NCBI GenBank assembly: GCA_021129825.1
Contig: JAJOKO010000002.1
Location: forward strand, 1-32,102
DNA from: Desulfotomaculum sp.
GTDB lineage: Bacteria; Bacillota; Desulfotomaculia; Desulfotomaculales; Desulfohalotomaculaceae
DNA length: 32,102 nt
Reading direction: 5' to 3'
Below, one piece after another: positions 1 to 7,374 of the stretch. A program made the translations under genes and the position numbers. Positions within the stretch are counted from its first letter, which is position 1. Every line of letters starts with the position of its first letter. The notes beneath the pieces were generated by a model, which was not told the DNA's origin, made no database searches, and saw only the letters and a list, made by a program, of their open reading frames with translations.

Positions 1-13
1 TATTCTTTTTCTG

Positions 14-22
14 ATTATATCA
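14..22 (-). promoter_or_regulatory. Possible leftward extended -10 promoter
   Basis: On the minus strand there is a perfect TATAAT preceded by TG plus one base (an extended -10). It points out of the left edge of the window. No good -35 is visible at 17 bp. It could drive a gene lying outside the window, just past the repeat at 57-264. AT-rich DNA yields such matches by chance, so this is weak. Confidence 0.3.
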
Positions 23-56
23 TATCTAAATTTTTTTTACCACAATTACCTTTAAA

Positions 57-264
57 GTGCGTGTTCGAAAAGTATGTTTGTGGTAAAAACCCCCCTCCCC
101 GCACCCTTCCCTTCGGGTGGGTACCCGCCCCTCCCACGAGGGGAGGGGAAATCAAGTCTCCTCCCCCTGGATGGGGGAGGGTAGGGTGGGGGTGTGTTTT
201 AAGGTCAATTGGGTTAATATGCAAATTTTAAATGTGATAAATGATACCCTTTTCGAACATGCAC
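57..264. repeat. TTCGAAAA-ended inverted-repeat element with GC-rich multi-hairpin interior
   Basis: The ends GTGCGTGTTCGAAAAG (57-72) and CTTTTCGAACATGCAC (249-264) are inverted repeats matching at 15 of 16 positions. The interior is strikingly GC-rich and C/G-asymmetric against AT-rich surroundings. It holds hairpins such as CCCCTCCC-acga-GGGGAGGGG near 128-148 and CCTCCCCC-tgga-TGGGGGAGG near 160-180. A segment near 99-127 resembles, in reverse complement, the core of the two insertions in addB. The same ends occur at 6391-6532 and, as a single end, at 325-340. No protein gene is credible here: the minus-strand open frame is Pro/Gly-rich repeat translation. It is probably a non-autonomous mobile element (MITE-like) that carries a second repeat. 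No clear target duplication was found. Confidence 0.7.
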
Positions 265-279
265 TTAAAATATTTAAAA

Positions 280-308
280 TAGTCATTTAAAGTTTTTTAC
301 AGTATAAT
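280..308 (+). promoter_or_regulatory. Putative sigma-A promoter of the HD-domain gene
   Basis: A perfect TATAAT lies at 303-308. Seventeen bases upstream is TAGTCA (280-285), matching 4 of 6 positions of TTGACA. Transcription would start near 315, about 34 bases before the ATG at 349. The promoter lies between two inverted copies of the TTCGAAAA repeat end (248-264 and 325-340). Confidence 0.5.
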
Positions 309-324
309 ATAAAGGTCTGTAAAA

Positions 325-340
325 TGCGTGTTCGAAAAGG
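325..340 (+). repeat. Solo TTCGAAAA repeat end carrying the HD gene ribosome site
   Basis: TGCGTGTTCGAAAAGG is a third copy of the repeat end found at 57-72 and 6387-6400. It is inverted relative to 248-263 (15 of 16 matches). Its last bases, AAAAGG, are the only plausible ribosome-binding site for the ATG at 349, with 8 bases between them. The translation start of the neighbouring gene therefore appears to be repeat-derived. Confidence 0.6.
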
Positions 341-348
341 TGATCTGG

Positions 349-879
349 ATGTTCTATACTAGAATAAAACAATTTTTTTCAGCAATAAACAGTACTATAA
401 ATTCAAAAGACCAACACTTTATTTTACTGTATCTGAATCTTAAAGAACAAAAGCTTTTTTTTGATATGGATGTACCTACTCAAAAACATTGTTTAAATGT
501 TGCTTATACTTGCTGGGAATTATTGCAAAATCATCCTAAAATAAATAAAGAGGTGTTATTAAAAGCTGCTTTACTGCATGATTGCGGTAAAAAAGCAGGC
601 GAAGTAACCACCTTGCACCGGGTAGCTATTGTATTAAGCCAAGCTTTCATGCCTAACTTTGCCAAAAAAATGATCCAACAAGGTCAAACCAAGTCTGCTG
701 GCACATTAAGCAATGCCTTTTATATTCAATCAATTCATAGTAACCGGGGTGCAAAAATCGCTAAAAAAGCACAAGTACCTGCATCAATAATAACCCTGAT
801 AGAGCAGCATCATGATCATTTAAATAAAAATGCTCCCATGGAGTTGATTTTATTACAACAAGCAGATAATGCTAACTAA
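349..879 (+). CDS. HD-domain phosphohydrolase-like protein
   Basis: A protein of about 176 residues and the only plus-strand gene in the window. It has the HD-domain metal pattern: a first His in QKHCLN (about residue 47), His-Asp in LLHDCGK (about 77-78), a later His in IHSNRG, the pair in EQHHDH, and a final Asp in QQAD near the C-terminus. Such domains are metal-dependent phosphohydrolases acting on nucleotides or phosphodiesters; the substrate cannot be told here. There is no GYP signature of c-di-GMP phosphodiesterases. ATG 349 is preferred over the in-frame GTGs at 328 and 340, because AAAAGG at 335-340 is correctly spaced for it and the upstream codons lie in the repeat end. Its TAA overlaps the stop codon of the convergent PHP gene by three bases. 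Confidence 0.75.
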   Translation: MFYTRIKQFFSAINSTINSKDQHFILLYLNLKEQKLFFDMDVPTQKHCLNVAYTCWELLQNHPKINKEVLLKAALLHDCGKKAGEVTTLHRVAIVLSQAFMPNFAKKMIQQGQTKSAGTLSNAFYIQSIHSNRGAKIAKKAQVPASIITLIEQHHDHLNKNAPMELILLQQADNAN

Positions 880-1688
880 AAATAATCTTTAATCCGGTTA
901 ACCGAACTACTTGGCGCAGTAGCCGCTCCCAAGCGATTGCAAAATTTATGCTTTTCACCATGGTAGTCAGATCCACCTGTTGGTATCAAATGCCACTTTT
1001 GAGTTTGCCTGAAGTAATACTCCTGCTGCAGCCAAGTATGTCCCGGGTGCCATACTTCAATTCCTTTTAAATTATACTCAATTAACTCCGGTAAAATATC
1101 AGCACACTTACTAATTGCCGGATGCGCCAACACCGCCACTCCTTTAGCCCGGGAAATTAATTTTATTGCTTTTGCCGGACACATTTTTTCATAAGGAATA
1201 TAAGCCGGGCAACCAACCCCAATATATTTTTTAAAAGCTGCTTCGCGACTAGATACTATCCCTTTTTCTACTAAAGCATCAGCAATATGGGGACGCCCAA
1301 CAGAACCACTACCAGATATTCGTTGCACTTTGCTCCACTCTATATCTAAACCCATAGTTCTCAGCTTATCGATTATCAATTTTGCTCTTGATATTCTAAA
1401 TTTACACATTTCATCCAAAGTTGCTATTAATTCCGCATTGTTCATTTCTGCAAAATATCCTAAAATATGAATTTCACGCCGGTCATAATAACAACTCATT
1501 TCTACCCCGGCTAAAACCTCTATTTTTTTACCTTGGGCTGCTTGCCAAGCACCAACCAGACCATCCATAATATCATGATCAGTAATAGCAATAGTTTTTA
1601 ATCCTAATAATAAAGCCTTAGTTATTATTTCAACCGGGGTGTCCGTACCATCAGAAAAATTAGTGTGAATATGTAAGTCCGCTGACAT
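876..1688 (-). CDS. PHP-domain phosphoesterase (TrpH/RNase AM-like)
   Basis: A protein of 270 residues with the full PHP metal-binding set: HIH at 6-8 followed by Asp13 (SDG), ITDHD at about 35-39, HILGY, VLAHP and a C-terminal GGSDYHG. Members of this family hydrolyse phosphoester bonds. The TrpH/YciV branch of similar length removes nucleotides from 5' ends of RNA or acts on 3',5'-bisphosphonucleotides; assignment to that activity is by length and motifs only. The ATG has an AGGGTGA ribosome site 7 bases upstream. It lies 74 bases downstream of fliY on the same strand, with no convincing terminator between them, so it may be the last cistron of the flagellar operon. A role in motility is not implied. 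Confidence 0.85.
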   Translation of the reverse strand: MSADLHIHTNFSDGTDTPVEIITKALLLGLKTIAITDHDIMDGLVGAWQAAQGKKIEVLAGVEMSCYYDRREIHILGYFAEMNNAELIATLDEMCKFRISRAKLIIDKLRTMGLDIEWSKVQRISGSGSVGRPHIADALVEKGIVSSREAAFKKYIGVGCPAYIPYEKMCPAKAIKLISRAKGVAVLAHPAISKCADILPELIEYNLKGIEVWHPGHTWLQQEYYFRQTQKWHLIPTGGSDYHGEKHKFCNRLGAATAPSSSVNRIKDYF

Positions 1689-1762
1689 AAAAAAATCACC
1701 CTGTCCGTATTAAATCATCCCTCGCAAGCAATCATCAGACCGCAAAAAAATGCTTATATCGC

Positions 1763-2845
1763 CTAGCTGGTTAACCTTTTTATTCTCTCGGTCGGACTGA
1801 TAATACTGGTCACTTTCACACCAAAATTTTCATTTACCACTACTACTTCACCTTCAGCAATCAACATACCGTTAACTAAAATTTCTACCGGTTCATTGAC
1901 CATTGATTCTAGCTCTACCAACGAACCAGGACCTATGTTCAACACTTCTTTAATTGGTCTTCTGGTACGCCCTAATATTACCGACACCTTGAGCGGAACA
2001 TCTAGAATTAAATCTAAATTTCGTGGTACTATCTGTTCTGTACTATTATTGCTAGTAACCTCCGGCTGAGATTGTTCATTAATATTTTCCACTTTAATAT
2101 TTTCCGCTTCGCTATTATCTAAACCTTTCAAAAGTTCTGCCGCTTTGTTTTTAGCTGTTTCCACACCCATGATTTGCATGATTTTAGTATCTACTAAATC
2201 ACCTATAGTCATTTGAAATGATACTATTACTAATTCGCTAGCATCATCGGCAGGTAATAATAATTTACTAATATCTGTTTTATCTTCATTGAACACTAAC
2301 GCAGTCGGTGTAGAAATATTAACTGGTTTACTAAATAATTGTGATAACGAAGTTGATGATGCTCCGATCATCATATTCATCGCTTCTGACGTGGCGCTTA
2401 TTTCCATCTCGGATAACTCTGTTGCTTCTGGTTTACCTGTGCCACCCATCATCAAATCAGCAATCACCAAGGCATCCGCTACCTTCAACATCAACATATT
2501 AAAACCTTTTAGACCAGCGGTAAATTCTACTTTAATTACCATATAAGGAACTGTAAAAGTTTCCAAAAGTTGCTTTTTAGTAATTACCTTTACTTGCGGA
2601 CTGGTAATAGCAACCCGGTGATTCAATAATTCCGAAAGAGTGGTCGCTGCCGCCCCCATAGAAATATTACCGACTTCTCCTAAAGCATCTATTTCTTCTG
2701 AAAGTAATTTTCCAAACTCTAATTCAGGTGATGCCATAGCCAGATTTTTAGTGCTATTTTCGCTTTTGTCTTCAACTGTATCCTGAGACTGATTACTCAT
2801 CAAAAGTTCAATTTCTTCTTGACTTAAAACTTTATCTTCTGCCAA
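1763..2845 (-). CDS. fliY: Flagellar motor switch phosphatase FliY
   Basis: C-ring protein of 360 residues combining three parts. An N-terminal CheY-P-binding peptide (LSQEEIELLM, 7-16) is like that of FliM. A CheC-type phosphatase region follows at about 45-230, and a SpoA/FliN domain at about 272-345. Both phosphatase motifs are intact: D53-x3-E57-x2-N60-x22-P83 and S140-x3-E144-x2-N147-x22-P170. The protein should therefore dephosphorylate CheY-P at the switch, as in Bacillus. An acidic, low-complexity linker (about 230-270) separates the domains. It starts with TTG; a GGGGGAGGG ribosome site lies inside the 3' end of fliM, whose stop is only four bases before this start, so the two are translationally coupled. 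It is the last flagellar gene of the operon in this window. Confidence 0.95.
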   Translation of the reverse strand: MAEDKVLSQEEIELLMSNQSQDTVEDKSENSTKNLAMASPELEFGKLLSEEIDALGEVGNISMGAAATTLSELLNHRVAITSPQVKVITKKQLLETFTVPYMVIKVEFTAGLKGFNMLMLKVADALVIADLMMGGTGKPEATELSEMEISATSEAMNMMIGASSTSLSQLFSKPVNISTPTALVFNEDKTDISKLLLPADDASELVIVSFQMTIGDLVDTKIMQIMGVETAKNKAAELLKGLDNSEAENIKVENINEQSQPEVTSNNSTEQIVPRNLDLILDVPLKVSVILGRTRRPIKEVLNIGPGSLVELESMVNEPVEILVNGMLIAEGEVVVVNENFGVKVTSIISPTERIKRLTS

Positions 2846-2849
2846 TTTT

Positions 2850-3827
2850 TTAGCCCTCCCCCGCCAAAGACGTCACTTGAATCGCTAATTTTTGACCAAT
2901 CCGCCCCGGTTGCACTTTGAATTTCAACTGATCTTGCACAAATAGTTCCAGATCATGCCCCTGCTGTCGATCCAGCATTAACACATCTCCAGCATGCAGC
3001 TCCAAAAAATCTTTGATTCTCAGCTTGCCGCACCCCACTAAAACACTCATTTCTATTCCTGAAGACTTAATCCAATGCTCTAGGGCCTTAACATCATCCG
3101 GTTCCGGTTGCTGTAACCCTTGCTTAAATTGATTAGAGGTGAATTTCGGTAACACCGGCTCTAAGAAATTATAAGATAAGCATAAATTTAATAAACCTTT
3201 ACTTTCTTCCACATCAGTAGCAAATGTAATCACCAGTACAATATCACTGGGTGCCAAAAGTTGGGTTAAATGCGGGTTGGTTTCTAACGCTACTATCGAA
3301 GGCTGCCCTTTAAAAATATCTTTCCAAACTATATCTAATTGGTTAATCATTTTTTCTAAAATCTTACGCGCTACCGACATTTCAATCTCGGTCAATTCCG
3401 CTGCCCGGTCAGGCATCTGGCCTTCGCCACCCATTTGTAAATCAACTAAAGGTTTTAAAAACTGGGCATTAGTTTCCATAATAGCATGCCCTTTATGTTC
3501 ATTAAAATTAAAAATAGTAAGCAATGTCGGGGTAACTACCGAACGAGCAAATTCTTCATACGTAACTTGACCTACAGAAGCTAACTCAATATCAATATTG
3601 GCATTCAATAAACCAGATAAAAAGTTAGTCAGCAACCGGGCGTACCCCCCGTGTAAAGCTTGCAATGTAACCAATTGCTCCTTGGTAAACTTATTCGGTT
3701 GCCGAAAATCATAAGGCTTTAACTTTTGACTTATTGCCTCTGCTTCTACTTGCTCCGCTGTTACTTCTCCTGATACCAACCCTTCTAATAAAGCATCGAT
3801 TTCAGCTTGGGAAAGCACATCCCCCAC
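2850..3827 (-). CDS. fliM: Flagellar motor switch protein FliM
   Basis: A protein of 325 residues, the usual FliM length. The N-terminus has the conserved CheY-P docking peptide (LSQAEIDALLEGL, 5-17). The middle CheC-like domain includes YDFRQPNKFTKEQL at about 39-52. The C-terminal SpoA domain (about 245-320) contacts FliN/FliY. FliM sits between FliG and FliN in the C-ring and transmits CheY-P binding to motor reversal. GTG start with GGGAGGG seven bases upstream. It is separated from cheY by about 100 bases. Its position after cheY, rather than directly after fliL, is unusual and pairs it with fliY at the far end of the operon. Confidence 0.96.
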   Translation of the reverse strand: MGDVLSQAEIDALLEGLVSGEVTAEQVEAEAISQKLKPYDFRQPNKFTKEQLVTLQALHGGYARLLTNFLSGLLNANIDIELASVGQVTYEEFARSVVTPTLLTIFNFNEHKGHAIMETNAQFLKPLVDLQMGGEGQMPDRAAELTEIEMSVARKILEKMINQLDIVWKDIFKGQPSIVALETNPHLTQLLAPSDIVLVITFATDVEESKGLLNLCLSYNFLEPVLPKFTSNQFKQGLQQPEPDDVKALEHWIKSSGIEMSVLVGCGKLRIKDFLELHAGDVLMLDRQQGHDLELFVQDQLKFKVQPGRIGQKLAIQVTSLAGEG

Positions 3828-3928
3828 GTAGTTACCCTCCCTTTTTTAAATAAAATAAGTTTTGATTAAAAACCAAAATTTTCTACCTATACTGCTTGAC
3901 CTGCTACCCACTGCCCGACGACCGAATA

Positions 3929-4294
3929 TTACTTACCTAGCACTCGCTCAATAGTCTGCAAAATACGATCTTGCTGAAATGGTTTTACTACAAAATCTTT
4001 AGCGCCGGCTTGAATAGCTTCCATCACCATCGCTTGCTGTCCCATCGCGCTACACATAACCACATTAGCATTAGGATCAAATTCTTTAATCGCTTTGACT
4101 GCCTGAATGCCGTCCATTTCCGGCATAGTAATATCCATAGTGACCAAATCCGGTTGTTTTTCTTTATATAACTCCAATGCTATCGCACCATTTTCCGCTT
4201 CACCTACCACGTCATAACCGGCTTTAGAAAGGATATTTTTAATCATCATTCTCATGAAAGCAGCATCATCTACAATAATAATTTTTTTACTCAC
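3929..4294 (-). CDS. cheY: Chemotaxis response regulator CheY
   Basis: Single receiver domain of 121 residues. Visible are the acidic pair D9-D10, the phosphoacceptor D54 in TMDITMPEMDG, S82 in the Thr/Ser switch position, and K104 in VVKPF. CheA-P phosphorylates it; CheY-P then binds FliM/FliY. The start is GTG at 4294, seven to eight bases after a strong TAGGAGGA. An in-frame ATG at 4327 would add 11 residues translated from the palindromic repeat and is rejected. The gap to cheC upstream is filled by that repeat. CheC, CheD and FliY, its adaptation and phosphatase partners, are all in the same operon; cheA and cheW are not in the window. Confidence 0.95.
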   Translation of the reverse strand: MSKKIIIVDDAAFMRMMIKNILSKAGYDVVGEAENGAIALELYKEKQPDLVTMDITMPEMDGIQAVKAIKEFDPNANVVMCSAMGQQAMVMEAIQAGAKDFVVKPFQQDRILQTIERVLGK

Positions 4295-4305
4295 TGGATT
4301 TTTCC

Positions 4306-4414
4306 TCCTATGAATTGATAGGGACATTCCCGGCGTTCAACTCTACAATAATTTTATCTTTAAACATAATTTTCTTAAAATTGAACGCTGGGTGTGTCCC
4401 TTATCCTATGAATT
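4306..4414 (-). repeat. Palindromic element copy A, between cheC and cheY, with 11-bp duplication
   Basis: An exact direct repeat, TCCTATGAATT (plus strand), occurs at 4306-4316 and 4404-4414. Between them is the element: GGGACATTCC, inner arm CGGCGTTCAA (4331-4340), a 40-base AT-rich loop, inner arm TTGAACGCTG (4381-4390), then GGTGTGTCCC. Left and right arms pair into one long hairpin. One duplicate keeps the cheC TAG stop; the other supplies the TAGGAGG ribosome site of cheY. The unit is 98 bases long, not a multiple of three, as expected for the one copy not translated. The other five copies are in addB, the fic remnant and purH. Confidence 0.85.
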
Positions 4415-5038
4415 CGTAATTATTCCCAACGCTTTAAAAAGTACGTCTAAAGATTTATTTTTAGTAATGAAAAAAAAGTGACCTTTAATATGCTTCTGTT
4501 CTTCAAACAAAACTGTTTCTATCAACAAGATATGTTCTTCCACATAGCCGCCTTCTATCAATGAAGTACTCAAAACTGCCCCCAACATATCGTAAGCAAA
4601 CATCGGCACATTAGGAACCATTTTTAAATTAGCCATTGTGCCAATAGCCGCTAAAAAAGAACCGGTCAGCATATTACCTACTTCCTGAATTACAGATTGA
4701 CCCATTTCATCCATCTGGTTAGTGGTACCTGGCAGTAATCCCATCAGCATATCTACCAAATACCAAGCACTGGCTGCATTAAAAACAAATAAAACTTGTG
4801 CTGGCACTTCTCCCTCTACTCGTAAAGTCACACATGCTACTACTTCTTCTAGTCCACCAATTTTCTCCATCGCTTCTTCCATAGAAATGAATACTGCTTG
4901 GGGTACCTGCATATCCACTTTTTTATTGAGCATTTGAGCCAAAGACGTAGTCGCATTACCTAAACCAATATTACCAATTTCTTTCAATACATCCAAATGT
5001 ACATCTGTTAGCTTTTGATTATTTACAGTAGCACTCAC
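4406..5038 (-). CDS. cheC: CheY-P phosphatase CheC
   Basis: A 210-residue protein made of two CheC motifs and no SpoA domain. Both active sites match the family consensus: D16-x3-E20-x2-N23-x22-P46 and S115-x3-E119-x2-N122-x22-P145. CheC removes phosphate from CheY-P and binds CheD, which stimulates it and couples the methylation and phosphorylation branches of adaptation. GTG start with AAGGAGA seven bases upstream, right after the cheR stop. The TAG stop lies in the right-hand 11-bp duplicate of the palindromic element, so insertion left the C-terminus (ITNS) unaltered. Confidence 0.95.
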   Translation of the reverse strand: MSATVNNQKLTDVHLDVLKEIGNIGLGNATTSLAQMLNKKVDMQVPQAVFISMEEAMEKIGGLEEVVACVTLRVEGEVPAQVLFVFNAASAWYLVDMLMGLLPGTTNQMDEMGQSVIQEVGNMLTGSFLAAIGTMANLKMVPNVPMFAYDMLGAVLSTSLIEGGYVEEHILLIETVLFEEQKHIKGHFFFITKNKSLDVLFKALGIITNS

Positions 5039-5052
5039 TACCTAATCTCCTT

Positions 5053-5823
5053 TCATTTTTTTTGATAAAAACACGGGTAAATCTTTTCCAAACCAAATTC
5101 TGCATAATTAAAAATTGTTTCACTACCACCAATAAATAGATAGCCACCTGGATTTAATGATTCTGAAAATTGCCGGTTAATTTTATCCTGAGCCTCCCGC
5201 ACAAAATAAATCGTTACATTCCGGCAAAGAATTAGATCATATCCCCGTGGATAGTTATCAGCCAATAAATCATGTTGACGATACTTTATCTTGTTTTTAA
5301 TTTCCGGCTTAATCAAATATTTATTGCTTTGCTCTAAAAAATATTTTTTTAATCTTAATTTACTGATGTTTTTCACCGCATCCAGATTATATTCACCTTG
5401 TTGCGCTTTTTGCAAAATACTTTGGTCTAAATCTGTAGCATCAATTTTATAAGCACTTCCCGGCTTTAATTCATTCATGATTATAGCCAACGAATAGGGC
5501 TCGGCACCAATAGAACACGCCGCACTCCACATTTTCAAATCAACTGTTTTCGCCATTAATTCCGGCATGACCTTATCTTCCAATACTGCAAACATTTTAG
5601 CATCGCGGAAAAATTCAGATACATTAATAGTTAAATAATCTAAAAAATTATGATACTCTTTTCTATCATCGGTAATAATTTTGAAAAATTGACCGTAATT
5701 TGCTATTTTCTTTTTAACTAATAAATTATCTAAACGACGTTTTAGTTGCTTTTTTTTATAACTGTTGAGATCTAAACCAAATTTTTGATGTACTTGATTT
5801 TTGAAATCTAAAAATTCCATCAT
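5053..5823 (-). CDS. cheR: Chemotaxis receptor methyltransferase CheR
   Basis: A 256-residue S-adenosylmethionine-dependent methyltransferase that methylates glutamates on chemoreceptors. An N-terminal all-helical domain (about 1-75), basic near 24-38, is followed by the linker motif TINVSEFFRD (65-74). The catalytic domain shows SAACSIGAEPYS (100-111), DATDLDQ (128-134), LILCRNVTIYF (197-207) and NPGGYLFIGGSE. The common SAGCSSGEEPYS motif is slightly changed (A and I/A substitutions), which is within normal variation. The start follows the cheD TAG directly, with GGTGG upstream, so the pair is translationally coupled. It acts with CheD in receptor adaptation; the methylesterase gene cheB is not in the window. 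Confidence 0.95.
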   Translation of the reverse strand: MMEFLDFKNQVHQKFGLDLNSYKKKQLKRRLDNLLVKKKIANYGQFFKIITDDRKEYHNFLDYLTINVSEFFRDAKMFAVLEDKVMPELMAKTVDLKMWSAACSIGAEPYSLAIIMNELKPGSAYKIDATDLDQSILQKAQQGEYNLDAVKNISKLRLKKYFLEQSNKYLIKPEIKNKIKYRQHDLLADNYPRGYDLILCRNVTIYFVREAQDKINRQFSESLNPGGYLFIGGSETIFNYAEFGLEKIYPCFYQKK

Positions 5824-6309
5824 CTAAACCACCTTTAAAGAAGTGCCTACGGTACGGATAGTAAGCAAACCAGTACTTAAATCTAATATTATTGTCCGCC
5901 CGTGCTTGCCGCCTGTTTCGCTTGCTAAAATTTTAATACCACTTTCTTTTAATATTTTTTTAGTTGCTTCAGTATTTTGCTGACCAATATTCATCGTGAA
6001 TTTTTTGTCTAATCCAGAAAACATTTGAGCCCCACCTGCTAATTTGGCTTGTAACCGACCCAATATAACCCCTTTTCGTTGTAATTCTTTCAACATTAAT
6101 GGTATCCCGGTATCAGCAAACTTTGCCGGTTTAATTACACCGCTAAATCGCTTGCTATCCGGTAGCATGATGTGTAATAATCCACCTATTTTTACTTGCG
6201 GGTCATACAGAGTTAAACCTACACAAGACCCTAAGCCTAAAGTAATTATCTTGTTAGGATTATTCGCCGTTTTGTAATCCGCTATTCCTACTTGGATGTC
6301 TTTTAACAT
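5824..6309 (-). CDS. cheD: Chemoreceptor glutamine deamidase CheD
   Basis: A 161-residue protein that deamidates glutamines on chemoreceptors and binds CheC. The predicted catalytic triad is present with family spacing: T23, C29 (GLGSCVG) and H46 (LLHIMLP). The conserved KLAGGAQMF and NIGQQNTEAT motifs follow. The N-terminus (VGIADYKT) aligns with known CheD starts, so ATG 6309 fits. No Shine-Dalgarno sequence is visible upstream, which is unlike the neighbouring genes. The 230 bases separating it from flgG contain a TTCGAAAA-ended element, so its translation signal or operon continuity may have been disturbed. Confidence 0.93.
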   Translation of the reverse strand: MLKDIQVGIADYKTANNPNKIITLGLGSCVGLTLYDPQVKIGGLLHIMLPDSKRFSGVIKPAKFADTGIPLMLKELQRKGVILGRLQAKLAGGAQMFSGLDKKFTMNIGQQNTEATKKILKESGIKILASETGGKHGRTIILDLSTGLLTIRTVGTSLKVV

Positions 6310-6374
6310 GTATTATAAAAGGTCTCGAAAAGCTGACCCACTAATACCCCCATTCACAAATATAATAACTTAAA

Positions 6375-6544
6375 ATCCTCTTACTGTGCGTGTTCGAAAA
6401 AGAGTACGATAGACCCAAGAAGTTCAAGGTGACTTGGTAATGGCGGGGTGAAACGTATAAATAATACGTAAGCGTCGCCATTACCAAGTCAACGCAGAAA
6501 TTCGCCGGGTATTTCGCACGGACTTTTCGAACATCCTCTTACTG
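6375..6544. mobile_element. TTCGAAAA-ended MITE-like element in a 12-bp target duplication
   Basis: The direct repeat ATCCTCTTACTG occurs at 6375-6386 and 6533-6544. The inserted DNA (6387-6532) starts TGCGTGTTCGAAAA and ends TTTTCGAACA, giving 10-bp perfect terminal inverted repeats (6391-6400 and 6523-6532). Inside is a perfect 15-bp stem, GACTTGGTAATGGCG (6431-6445) with CGCCATTACCAAGTC (6476-6490), enclosing a second stem ACGTAT/ATACGT (6453-6458, 6464-6469). There is no open frame of note, so it is non-autonomous. The right-hand duplicate contains the final Gln codon and TAA of flgG; insertion therefore left flgG intact. The stems may also fold in mRNA and affect read-through to cheD. 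Confidence 0.75.
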
Positions 6545-7321
6545 GCGGATATTGTTAGCCATACCCCACATCTCATCAGCTGTTCTAATTGCCCGGGAAT
6601 TAAAAGCATAGGCCCGCTGGGCAGTGATCATTTGCACCATTGCTGCCGTTAAATCTACATTAGATCGTTCCAGATGATTCTGTCGAATTTCACCAAAATT
6701 ACCCGATGCCGGGTGTCCGGTTAATTTTAAACCGGCATCTTCAGTTTGTTTAAACATATTCTGACCAATAGACATCAAACCGGTTGGATTTTCAAAACGA
6801 TGTAGCATAATCTGAGCATCAATTTGTTCTTGTTCCCCGGCACTGTTAATGCCGGTGATTTTTCCGTCTGTACCAATTAATATTTCCTGTACATCCTCTG
6901 ATAATTTTACCCCGGGCAACTTATAACCAGCAGCATTCACCAAATACCCGTCTTTAGTCCGCGAAAACATCCCATCTCTAGTATATAAAGTTCCCCCGTC
7001 AGGTGCCACTAAACCTAAAAAGCCAGCCCCGTCAATAGCTACATCTAATGAGCGTTCTGTTGCTTTCAACATACCTTGGTTGAAAACTTTATCTAAACTA
7101 GCGACCTTTACCCCGTTACTTACTTCCGGCACTATGTTAGTATCCGGTAATACTGGCTTACCAGTATGCCCTATTTTTTGCCTAACTAATTCGCTAAATA
7201 CTATTCGATCTTTTTTAAAACCAGTAGTATTAATATTTGCTATGTTATTACCTACAGTAGCCATTTGCAGTTGCTGCGCCCACATGCCCGAACGTCCAGA
7301 CTGGATAGTTGATAACACCAA
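6539..7321 (-). CDS. flgG: Flagellar rod/hook-basal body protein, FlgG-type
   Basis: A 260-residue axial protein of the flagellar rod. The N-terminal signature QMATVGNNIANINTTGFK (20-37) and the C-terminal NVDLTAAMVQMITAQRAYAFNSRAI belong to the FlgG/FlgF family; the central LDVAIDGAGFLGL and TRDGMF are typical of FlgG. Bacillus has two such genes (flhO, flhP) and this and the next gene match that arrangement. Start is TTG 7321 or GTG 7318, both after a perfect AGGAGGTGG. It is preceded by an AGGA-rich heptamer array and followed by a MITE-like insertion that duplicates the stop codon region. The distal-rod assignment is inference from family similarity. Confidence 0.85.
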   Translation of the reverse strand: MVLSTIQSGRSGMWAQQLQMATVGNNIANINTTGFKKDRIVFSELVRQKIGHTGKPVLPDTNIVPEVSNGVKVASLDKVFNQGMLKATERSLDVAIDGAGFLGLVAPDGGTLYTRDGMFSRTKDGYLVNAAGYKLPGVKLSEDVQEILIGTDGKITGINSAGEQEQIDAQIMLHRFENPTGLMSIGQNMFKQTEDAGLKLTGHPASGNFGEIRQNHLERSNVDLTAAMVQMITAQRAYAFNSRAIRTADEMWGMANNIRQ

Positions 7322-7374
7322 TTGCCACCTCCTGATTTATTTTAAAAGCAAAATAAAAGGTTCTAGGTTCTTCT

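Noticed and set aside
15-224. A 69-codon minus-strand open frame rich in Pro, Gly and His
   Set aside because: It lies entirely in the GC-rich hairpin repeat at 57-264; its composition follows the repeat and it has no ribosome site.
4295-4327. N-terminal extension of CheY from an upstream ATG
   Set aside because: These 11 codons are palindromic-repeat sequence; the GTG at 4294 has a strong, well-spaced ribosome site and gives the family N-terminus.
6312-6317. TATAAT just before cheD
   Set aside because: It is only 3-8 bases upstream of the cheD start codon, so a transcript would begin inside the gene; probably chance.
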